A stretch of DNA of 8,906 nt from Cycloclasticus sp. (GTDB lineage Bacteria > Pseudomonadota > Gammaproteobacteria > Methylococcales > Cycloclasticaceae), in the NCBI GenBank assembly GCA_018066825.1, contig JAGPVU010000164.1:1-8906 (forward strand), in the 5' to 3' direction. This document shows positions 1 through 6,066 of this stretch, in pieces (positions within the stretch are counted from its first letter, which is position 1; every line of letters starts with the position of its first letter). Made by a program: the position numbers and the translations under genes. The notes under the pieces are model-generated. The model saw nothing but the letters and a program-made list of their open reading frames with translations, ran no database searches and was not told the DNA's origin.

Positions 1-1832
1 CCATGCTCGTCGCCATAGGCTTTATTGGCTAAGATAGATTCTTCAATGACTTTATTAATGTCTAGCGTTTCAAGTTTAAGCTCCATCTTGCCGGATTCTA
101 TTTTTTCCACGTCTAAAATATCGTTAATTAGACGCACTAAACGGGCGCTGTTATTGCTGGCAATTTTTAATAAAGGGGTGCAGGTATCAGGCACTTGTCC
201 CATCGCGCCGCTCAGCATTAATTCTAAGGCGCCTTGAATAGATGTCAGTGGTGTTCTAAGTTCATGGCTAACGGTGGAAATAAACTCATTTTTCATCGTG
301 TCTACTCGCTTGCGCTCGGTGATATCCCTCACCAAGCCGCTAAATAGGCGTTTACCATCGACTTGTAACTCACTGATTGATAATTCCATTGGAAATATCA
401 CGCCATTTTTTCGCTTACCACTGACCTCACGGGCGATACCAACTGTTTTGGCTTCGCCTTTGCTTATATAATTAAGCAGGAACTGATCGTATTCGCTGTG
501 ATACGATTCTGGCATGAGTATTTTTAAATTCTTCCCTTTCGCCTCGGAGAACGGATAGCCAAAGATTTTTTCTGCAGCAGGGTTCATGCTTTCAATCAGC
601 CCGTGTTGATCTATGGTGATAATGCCGTCGATTACTGTGGTAATAACGGAACGATAACGGGCTTCTCTATTTTGAATTTCCAATTCAAAATTTTTGCGTT
701 CAGTAATGTCGCGTACCAGCCCAGAAAACATTTGTTGGCCATTAATGTTCATCTCACTGACCGATAACTCCATTGGAAAAACCGAACCGTCTTTACATAA
801 ACCAGTCACTTCACGGCCGATACCAATGATTTTTTTAACACCCGTTTGTTTGTAATGTTGCAGGTAACTGTCGTGTTCGCTGTGGTAAGGTTCGGGCATT
901 AATAGATTAATGTTTTTGCCGATCAGCTCGTCTTTTGAATAGCCAAACATCTTTAAAGCCATTGGGTTGACGCTTTCTACAATACCCATATTGTTGATAG
1001 TAATAATGCCTTCAATTGACGATTCGATAACCGCCTGAAGCCGAGTTTGTTTGTCTTTAGCCTCTTGGTTACGGATTTGAATGGCTTCAGTGGCTTTATT
1101 AAAAGCACGGCCAAGTTGGCCTAATTCATCAGACCCCAGCTCTTCCATTTTGCTGCTGTAATTCCCCTTAGCCATTTTATTTGCCTTAATTGAAAGGGCG
1201 TTGATCGGTTTGGCTATACTCCGAATTAATAAAATAGCCAAAATCAAGTACAGTAATGCCAGTCCAATTAACAGCGTGAGTTCGATGGTTTGTTGTTCAG
1301 AACGGTGTTGTGTAAACTCACTTTTTCTTAATGCTAATAAACTGAGTTCTTCGTTCGACATGGCCGCCAAAACATGACGAATTTCCTCCTCTAAATCTAA
1401 GGTCTGTATCGTTTGGTTTAGTGCTCCTACTGCGGTCGAAATTTGAGCTGAAACAATCGCTTTCTTGAGTGCAGCTAATTCCTTTTGTAGCAGCCCATCG
1501 AGCTCATTAACGCGTAATTGTTGGATGGGGTTGGCTTTGGTTAAGCGACGTAAAGTAGCCAGATGATTCAGTACGTCATTGACGCCAACTAAATAGAAAT
1601 CGAGAGAGTCTTTTTCATGGGTGATAAGGTAGTCTCGTTCTCCAATTTCTGCGCTTTGTGTGGCGGTTAATAAAGCACTGATTGTGTTGTTGACTTCATA
1701 GGTTTGGACTATATCGTTACGTAAGGCTTCTGATTTACGGTGCGTTGACTCGAGCAGGGCCGAAAAAATGATCAGCGCTGGGATGATGGGTAAGACAAAG
1801 GCTATTATTTTAGAACGTATACTTAGGTTCAT
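1..1832 (-). CDS. Sensor histidine kinase, CHASE3-HAMP-PAS-PAS-HisKA, partial (C-terminus beyond window)
   Basis: Membrane sensor kinase that would autophosphorylate on His523 and pass the phosphate to a response regulator. My translation gives 610 codons from the ATG at 1830-1832 to the window edge without a stop. Visible order: N-terminal membrane segment (about 8-27); periplasmic helical domain (about 38-180) with a CHASE3-type signature around residues 61-80 (E-x-G-E-R-D-Y-L-I-T); second membrane segment (184-204); HAMP linker (about 203-257); PAS1 (265-380); PAS2 (393-508); HisKA dimerisation helix with SHELRTPL at 522-529. The ATPase domain, and any receiver domain, lie outside the window. 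Both PAS domains resemble the FixL oxygen-sensor type; PAS1 keeps the presumed haem-ligand His (320) and PAS2 has Tyr448 there. The start is supported by GGAG (complement of 1839-1842) six nt upstream. It follows the repeat-protein gene after 73 nt with no visible terminator, so co-transcription is likely. The signal sensed is unknown. Confidence 0.93.
   Translation of the reverse strand, partial: MNLSIRSKIIAFVLPIIPALIIFSALLESTHRKSEALRNDIVQTYEVNNTISALLTATQSAEIGERDYLITHEKDSLDFYLVGVNDVLNHLATLRRLTKANPIQQLRVNELDGLLQKELAALKKAIVSAQISTAVGALNQTIQTLDLEEEIRHVLAAMSNEELSLLALRKSEFTQHRSEQQTIELTLLIGLALLYLILAILLIRSIAKPINALSIKANKMAKGNYSSKMEELGSDELGQLGRAFNKATEAIQIRNQEAKDKQTRLQAVIESSIEGIITINNMGIVESVNPMALKMFGYSKDELIGKNINLLMPEPYHSEHDSYLQHYKQTGVKKIIGIGREVTGLCKDGSVFPMELSVSEMNINGQQMFSGLVRDITERKNFELEIQNREARYRSVITTVIDGIITIDQHGLIESMNPAAEKIFGYPFSEAKGKNLKILMPESYHSEYDQFLLNYISKGEAKTVGIAREVSGKRKNGVIFPMELSISELQVDGKRLFSGLVRDITERKRVDTMKNEFISTVSHELRTPLTSIQGALELMLSGAMGQVPDTCTPLLKIASNNSARLVRLINDILDVEKIESGKMELKLETLDINKVIEESILANKAYGDEH
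309..1040 (-). repeat. Tandem duplicated PAS domains inside the kinase
   Basis: PAS1 (residues 265-380, bases 693-1040) and PAS2 (residues 393-508, bases 309-656) align without gaps at an offset of 128 residues. By hand count 64 of 116 residues are identical, including a fully identical block ending in DITERK. Codons in the identical blocks differ at many synonymous positions, so the duplication is old and the protein sequence has been conserved by selection rather than by recent copying. Confidence 0.85.
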
Positions 1833-1905
1833 TACTCGCTCCGATTAGCCTTTAAGGTTGTTTTTTGATGTGTGATACTGTTATTTTGGATGATTGAATA
1901 GAGCT

Positions 1906-2820
1906 TCATAGCATACACTCGGTTATGGCAATGGCTTTTTCTACCTTAGCAAACACATCGACGGGTTTTTTGTCCATTACCTTTGGGGATAAAATCGTAG
2001 GGCGTGTAATGGGTAAGGCGGCTTTAATGTCAGCAACATTAGCTAAAATATTATTCATTAGCTCGAGCACGTCGGCGGGTTCGTGTTTCCCAGTATTGGC
2101 GACTAAGGATCGGTCGATGATGGCATCTTTTGCTCCAAGCTTAGCGTGTAATTTGTTGACGGTTTGATGTAATTGAAACCCGCGGGCATACACGTCGGAT
2201 GGACGCTTATCTAAAGTGACGGGCAGAGCATGGAAGTCACACGGGATGTGTAACGATAAACGAATGGTTTCAAGGTCATCGATGAGGGTTAGTACGATTC
2301 GATAAACGTCTTTGGGTTGATGGGTCGGCGCACCTAAGCTTTCCAGCATATGGTTTATTATTATTAAATTACGGTAAACATCGCTGGGTGTTTTGCCACT
2401 AACAAAAGGGACCTCCGCAATAGTGGCTGCAGGGTGAATGTCGGATTTAAGCTCGCGTGTAGCGCTGAGAATTTGGTTAGCTAGCTGCCATACGTTTTCA
2501 GGTGTAACGGTTCTAACGGTGAGCAGAGGCTCTGACTCGTTTGCTAGGTTGTTTAAGGACCTTAGGGTCTGTACTCGTAGCATGACTTCGCGCGCTTTTT
2601 GTAATACATGGCGAGGTTCTCGTCCTTCGGGGGCGTAATGAATCGGCTTGGATTCGACTTTTTTGAACTGCTGTATCACGGCCAACTCTAAGGCGATTTT
2701 TTCCGTGAGTTGATAGACGTGGCTGGGTGTGGTCGTAGAGGAAAACTGAACATGGTAAACGACGTACGCAAGCACTATAAAAAGCAGCAAATACAGCAAG
2801 CTCCAGGGTTTACTTAGCAT
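1906..2820 (-). CDS. Membrane-anchored protein of eight P-x-D-V-Y repeats, function unknown
   Basis: Not recognised as a named family. The 304-residue product begins with one hydrophobic segment (about residues 6-23) preceded by a Lys and with no obvious signal peptidase site, so an N-terminal anchor with the rest in the periplasm is the likely topology. The remainder is predicted mostly helical and made of eight units, each opening with P-x-[DHN]-V-[YLWF]; the prolines are at 32, 69, 107, 145, 169, 207, 248 and 286. Each unit continues as an amphipathic helix of about 20 residues and then a linker rich in Pro, Val and Lys. There is one Cys in mid-protein (194) and one near the C-terminus (302). 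The ribosome site upstream of the ATG at 2818-2820 is weak (GGGA about six nt away). It lies upstream of the histidine kinase on the same strand, 73 nt apart, suggesting an operon and perhaps a role as ligand-binding or scaffold partner; that role is inference only. Coding status is supported by the length and by the repeat pattern being in frame throughout. Confidence 0.85.
   Translation of the reverse strand: MLSKPWSLLYLLLFIVLAYVVYHVQFSSTTTPSHVYQLTEKIALELAVIQQFKKVESKPIHYAPEGREPRHVLQKAREVMLRVQTLRSLNNLANESEPLLTVRTVTPENVWQLANQILSATRELKSDIHPAATIAEVPFVSGKTPSDVYRNLIIINHMLESLGAPTHQPKDVYRIVLTLIDDLETIRLSLHIPCDFHALPVTLDKRPSDVYARGFQLHQTVNKLHAKLGAKDAIIDRSLVANTGKHEPADVLELMNNILANVADIKAALPITRPTILSPKVMDKKPVDVFAKVEKAIAITECML
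1909..2733 (-). repeat. Eight protein-level repeats, mostly 38-residue period
   Basis: Motif heads in order: TPSHVY, EPRHVL, TPENVW, TPSDVY, QPKDVY, RPSDVY, EPADVL, KPVDVF. The proline-to-proline spacings are 37, 38, 38, 24, 38, 41 and 38 residues, so unit four is shortened and lacks the inter-helix linker. The units are strongly diverged apart from the motif, which points to old internal amplification rather than a recent DNA-level tandem repeat. Confidence 0.85.
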
Positions 2821-2966
2821 AGCTTTCCCATAGTTTTAGCGACCAGCGACGTGATTTTTTAATATGAGAGTTAAGCACAATCACTTAATTGAGGCAACCC
2901 AATTCTAACGGGGGTTTGCTTTAACGCTTTCTATGCTGAAATGATTATATCGCAGGGCTTTTACCC

Positions 2967-2994
2967 TTACCGGCTTGAAGTAAGGTGTTATATT
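2967..2994 (+). promoter_or_regulatory. Candidate promoter for the EamA transporter gene
   Basis: TTACCG (2967-2972, weak -35) and TATATT (2989-2994, five of six matches to the -10 consensus) are separated by 16 nt. The start codon follows about 20 nt later. A six-base inverted repeat, CCTTAC (2965-2970) and GTAAGG (2980-2985), overlaps the -35 and spacer and could be an operator. This rests on pattern matching alone. Confidence 0.3.
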
Positions 2995-3015
2995 GTTTTT
3001 TTAACTTGAGATTTT

Positions 3016-3900
3016 ATGGTGCATATTAAAACCTTGCCTTTTGCTTGGCTGTTATTGGCTTTGGTTGTCATTATTTGGGGCTCAAATTGGTCAATCATGA
3101 AAATCGGTCTACGGTCGATAGATCCTTTATGGTTTGCAGCAGCTAGATTAACGATTGCCCTGTGTGCAACAACGTTATTGTTGTTTTTTATGGGGCGGTT
3201 CAGATGGCCGCACAGGCAAGACGTGCCGATAGTTTTTGGTGTGGGTATCATGCAATTTGCCGTATTTTTGGTTTTAATTAACGAAGGATTGACGTCGGTG
3301 AATGCCGGACGCGCAGCTGTTTTGGCTTATACCACGCCGTTATGGGTAACCCCGGGAGCGCACTTTTTTTTAAACGAGGCAGTATCGCGGCTCAAGTTAC
3401 TCGGCGTTAGCATCGGGCTGTGCGGTTTGATTATCTTGTTTAATCCTATGGGGTTTGATTGGACTGATCCTGCAGTCGTAAAAGGCAACGGCTTATTGTT
3501 GATAGCGGCCTTGGTGTGGGCCCTATCGATTTTGCACGTAAGAAAACACCAGTGGAAGGCTAGCGTGTTGGAACTGACGCCATGGCAGTTACTCGTTGCA
3601 TTGTTCATTGTTGTGCCGATTGCGTGGTTTGCTGACACGCGTCCCGTTGAATGGAGCACGGAGCTTGTGTGGATTTTGCTCTACAACGGTATTTTAGGCA
3701 CCGCCTTAGCCCAATGGGCCTCTATTCGCGCAACGCAATTACTCCCTGCAGTAACCGTATCGTTAGGTTTTTTGATGGTGCCGCTCGCCGGCATCTTTTT
3801 TTCTGTCATTTGGTTGCATGAGCCTGTCACCCTGACATTGGCTTTAGGAACGCTGTTTATTGTCGGTGGCTTACTATTGCAGTCTAACCTTAAAAAATAA
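3016..3900 (+). CDS. EamA/DMT superfamily transporter (10-TM drug/metabolite type)
   Basis: Inner-membrane permease of the drug/metabolite transporter superfamily, in which members export amino acids, metabolites or drugs; the substrate cannot be told from sequence. At 294 residues it has the usual length and the usual two EamA halves (about 10-142 and 157-290), each with five hydrophobic segments. Family-typical features are IWGSNW at 20-25 in the first helix, ARL at 43-45, AYTTPLW at 104-110 followed by a Glu (121), the second-half opener ALVWAL at 165-170, and P256 with the IWLHEP segment near 265-270. The start at 3016 is preceded by a short purine-rich site (TTGAG, 3006-3010) five nt upstream. 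It stands alone on the plus strand: the repeat-protein gene is divergent with a 195-nt gap, and the DNA glycosylase gene is convergent with only 10 nt between stops. No hairpin terminator is visible in that gap. Confidence 0.93.
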   Translation: MVHIKTLPFAWLLLALVVIIWGSNWSIMKIGLRSIDPLWFAAARLTIALCATTLLLFFMGRFRWPHRQDVPIVFGVGIMQFAVFLVLINEGLTSVNAGRAAVLAYTTPLWVTPGAHFFLNEAVSRLKLLGVSIGLCGLIILFNPMGFDWTDPAVVKGNGLLLIAALVWALSILHVRKHQWKASVLELTPWQLLVALFIVVPIAWFADTRPVEWSTELVWILLYNGILGTALAQWASIRATQLLPAVTVSLGFLMVPLAGIFFSVIWLHEPVTLTLALGTLFIVGGLLLQSNLKK

Positions 3901-3910
3901 CCACTACGGC

Positions 3911-4528
3911 TTAGCCAAGGGTGCGCCATAAGTACCAACTGGCAATGGTTCTGTAGGGCTGCCACTGTATTGCGATTTTTTCACATTCGGTCGCGGAAGG
4001 CAGTGTTTTTAACCCCTTAATTGACTGCACCGCTTTTCTAAGCCCCAAGTCACCAGAGGCAAAAATATCCAGTCGTTTTAGGCCGAACATCAGAAAGATA
4101 TCAACAGTCCACGGACCGATACCCTTGAGTTGGCATAGGGTTTTTTTAACCTGTTGGTCGGATTGTTGTTGAAGTTGGTCAAAGGTTGTTTTTTCGGTTT
4201 GGGTGAATTCAATCAGCTGTTGTAAGGTGTTTATTTTGGCTTGTGACATGCCGGCTTTCTTAAAGTCTTGCTGGGCGACGTGTACAAATGCCTCAGGCGT
4301 TACGTTGCCTTGTGTTAACGCGTGAACCCTTTGTTGAATAGCGGCGGCTGCTTTAACAGAGAGTTGTTGCGCAATAATAGCGTGCAGCAACGCTTCGAAG
4401 GGTTGTTTGCTAAAAGGGCGAAGATCAAACGTCGGGCTACTTTGGATAATGGCACCCAATACAGGATCGGCTTTACTTAACCAATATTCTGCTTTTTCTA
4501 CCTCGCTGGAAAGGGAGTGAAGCGACAT
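3911..4528 (-). CDS. DNA-3-methyladenine glycosylase II, AlkA/Mag-like (HhH-GPD)
   Basis: Base-excision repair enzyme that cuts the glycosidic bond of alkylated purines such as 3-methyladenine, leaving an abasic site. The 205-residue protein shows the HhH-GPD fold: AQQLSVKAA at 53-61 in the N-terminal helical part, a helix-hairpin-helix with LKGIGPWTVDIF at 134-145, and the conserved segment FASGDLGLRKA, whose Asp160 matches the family's catalytic aspartate. There is no C-terminal iron-sulfur Cys cluster, which argues against EndoIII or MutY. It is shorter than E. coli AlkA (about 280 residues) because the AlkA N-terminal domain is absent, giving the compact Mag1-like form. Its ATG at 4526-4528 lies one nt after the stop of the cation-efflux gene and has no good Shine-Dalgarno sequence, so translation is probably coupled to that gene. 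No Ada-type regulator is visible nearby. Confidence 0.92.
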   Translation of the reverse strand: MSLHSLSSEVEKAEYWLSKADPVLGAIIQSSPTFDLRPFSKQPFEALLHAIIAQQLSVKAAAAIQQRVHALTQGNVTPEAFVHVAQQDFKKAGMSQAKINTLQQLIEFTQTEKTTFDQLQQQSDQQVKKTLCQLKGIGPWTVDIFLMFGLKRLDIFASGDLGLRKAVQSIKGLKTLPSATECEKIAIQWQPYRTIASWYLWRTLG

Positions 4529-4529
4529 C

Positions 4530-5462
4530 CTAGTTAATGCGGTGTGGAGGGGTTAATGCGCTCCAAGTGCCCGCCTCGATAAACACACGCTTTACCCTTG
4601 GAAAGGTTTGTTTTATTTGCAAGTCAATATCAGCGATTGTTTGCTCCAACTCGGTAATACTAAGGTTATCTTTAAAGTCCACATTCATGGTAACTAAAAT
4701 GTAGTCAGGCCCCATGTGCATAGTGAGTAATTCGTTAACGGCATCAACAGTGGAAAACTGATCAGTTATATTGCGAATGCCTTTGACCAGCTCTGGGTTG
4801 GCGCTTTCGCCAATCAATAAGCTTTGTGTTTCATAAGCTAACCAAATAGCCGTACCGCCGAGTATTAAGCCAATAAAAACGGAGGCGATACCATCGTATA
4901 ATGGGTTGCCAGTGTATTGTGATATGGCAATACCGGCAAAAGCGACGAGTAGGCCTAGCATCGCGGCTGAGTCTTCAAAAAGAACCACAAAAAGGGTGGG
5001 GTCTTTGCCCCGCTTAACGGCATCTAAATAGCCCCATTTACCTTTACTGCGGGTAAATTCACGTAGCGCAAAACCCCAGGCCGCGCCCTCGAATAGCAAG
5101 GCTGAACCGAGAACGATATAACTAAGGGTAGGATCACCCATTTTGCTGGGGCTAAGTATATGGTGGATTCCTTCGTAAATAGAAATGCCCGCACCAACCG
5201 CAAAAATTAATATGGCGACAACAAAACTCCAAAAATAGATTTCTTTGCCGTGACCAAAGGGGAATTTTTCGTCGGCGGGTCGTTGCGCGCGTTTTAAGCC
5301 GTATAAAAGTAGGACTTGATTGCCGGTATCAACCAGCGAATGGATGCCCTCTGATAGCATCGCCGAGCTACCTGAATAAAAGGCAGCAATAAATTTGGTT
5401 ATTGAGATAAGACTATTGCCCACTAGGGCGGCATAAATGACTTTCTTAGACGACGATGACAT
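4530..5462 (-). CDS. Cation diffusion facilitator family transporter, ZnT9/SLC30A9-like
   Basis: Inner-membrane divalent-cation/proton antiporter (Zn, Mn, Fe or Co in the family). The 310 residues carry six hydrophobic segments and a C-terminal cytoplasmic domain (about 222-298) of the CDF dimerisation type. The second membrane helix holds SEGIHSLVD, giving the metal-site pair His41-x3-Asp45. The loop PFGHGKEIYFW (68-78) and segment FEDSAAMLG (162-170) are like those I recall from the ZnT9/SLC30A9 subgroup. In that fifth helix Asp164 is kept, but the His expected four residues earlier is Val160, with Glu163 beside the Asp; whether this changes metal choice is unknown. The start is the ATG at 5460-5462. 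It is the first gene of a two-gene unit with the DNA glycosylase and is divergent from the Cys/His-rich membrane protein gene, with 119 nt between them. Confidence 0.92.
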   Translation of the reverse strand: MSSSSKKVIYAALVGNSLISITKFIAAFYSGSSAMLSEGIHSLVDTGNQVLLLYGLKRAQRPADEKFPFGHGKEIYFWSFVVAILIFAVGAGISIYEGIHHILSPSKMGDPTLSYIVLGSALLFEGAAWGFALREFTRSKGKWGYLDAVKRGKDPTLFVVLFEDSAAMLGLLVAFAGIAISQYTGNPLYDGIASVFIGLILGGTAIWLAYETQSLLIGESANPELVKGIRNITDQFSTVDAVNELLTMHMGPDYILVTMNVDFKDNLSITELEQTIADIDLQIKQTFPRVKRVFIEAGTWSALTPPHRIN

Positions 5463-5532
5463 GGTATTGAATTAATTGAATGATTCGCATCAGTGTCGCC
5501 ATATTTTGTGATGCTGTAAAGGTTTATCAGGC

Positions 5533-5560
5533 TTGAAACTGAGTTAATATAGCGTAGTAT
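5533..5560 (+). promoter_or_regulatory. Candidate promoter for the 5582-7859 operon
   Basis: TTGAAA (5533-5538, four of six matches to the -35 consensus) is followed after 16 nt by TAGTAT (5555-5560, four of six to the -10). An alternative -10, TATTAT, lies three nt further on at a less favourable spacing. The placement 20-30 nt before the first ATG fits a short leader. It is judged by eye only. Confidence 0.35.
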
Positions 5561-5581
5561 TATTGAAGTAAAATAATAACA

Positions 5582-6046
5582 ATGGGCAAAAAAATGTACG
5601 AGCTGTCGATTAATCGGTACGGTGCCGGAATGGTAACGGTTGTTGCTGCACTTATTCTGATTACACCACTGTGCGGTGTTTTATTTAACTGTGGTTGCAC
5701 CTGGCCGTGGGCTGGGCTGGAAAGCCATTGCAATATATATGAGCCGCAGGTCGAACACCCATGTCCTTGGTGTGCGTCCCTGTTGACAGGTGCTCTGTCG
5801 GTGGGCTTGGCTGTTTTAACAGGATTTTTAGTCGCTATAAAAGATGTTAAGTCGCGGCATGATATTCATGACGCTGTGCTCGCGGGTTGGCAGCGTTCTA
5901 GGCAATCCCCTGGTTTTATCAAGCGTGTAGTGAGGGGCTTAATCGGATTTTTAGTGGTTGCAGTGGCTATGGGGTGGCTGTCCGCGTACTGGCAGGACGC
6001 CCCGTATTTTCTGTTAACTGAGTGGTTGAACTTTTTTATTTCTTAA
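5582..6046 (+). CDS. Small membrane protein with a periplasmic Cys/His-rich loop, function unknown
   Basis: Conserved-looking but not assigned to a named family. The 154 residues contain three hydrophobic segments (about 15-36, 66-86, 118-136). The basic stretch 87-118 should be cytoplasmic, which places the loop 37-64 in the periplasm. That loop carries Cys37-x-Cys39, Trp41-Pro-Trp43, His49-Cys50, and His59-x-Cys61-x2-Cys64, a density of possible ligands suggesting a metal or haem site or a redox disulfide system. The start is uncertain: the ATG at 5582 has only a distant GAAG (5565-5568), and an in-frame ATG at 5594 would remove four residues. It heads a run of three plus-strand genes, with 20 nt to perM, and is divergent from a metal-cation exporter gene, which fits a metal-related role but does not prove one. 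Confidence 0.8.
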   Translation: MGKKMYELSINRYGAGMVTVVAALILITPLCGVLFNCGCTWPWAGLESHCNIYEPQVEHPCPWCASLLTGALSVGLAVLTGFLVAIKDVKSRHDIHDAVLAGWQRSRQSPGFIKRVVRGLIGFLVVAVAMGWLSAYWQDAPYFLLTEWLNFFIS

Positions 6047-6066
6047 TGAAGGTAGCGTAAACACAC

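Noticed and set aside
25..471. Two open plus-strand frames antisense to the kinase
   Set aside because: They lie wholly inside a strongly supported minus-strand kinase frame, have no ribosome site, and their translations show no recognisable domain.
1925..2638. Plus-strand open frames antisense to the repeat protein
   Set aside because: The minus-strand frame carries the in-frame eight-unit repeat and covers the region fully; the antisense frames are short and featureless.
2821..3015. Promoter for the minus-strand repeat-protein operon
   Set aside because: The best pair on that strand (TTGCCT, 17 nt, TTAACT) matches the -10 in only three of six bases, too weak to annotate.
3893..3925. Possible bidirectional terminator between the EamA and glycosylase genes
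   Set aside because: GGCTTAGCC is symmetric, but the stem would be four pairs around a one-base loop and there is no adequate hairpin plus T-tract.
2988..3965. Minus-strand open frames across the EamA transporter gene
   Set aside because: The plus-strand frame encodes a complete transporter with family motifs; the antisense products look like frame shadows without hydrophobic or domain structure.
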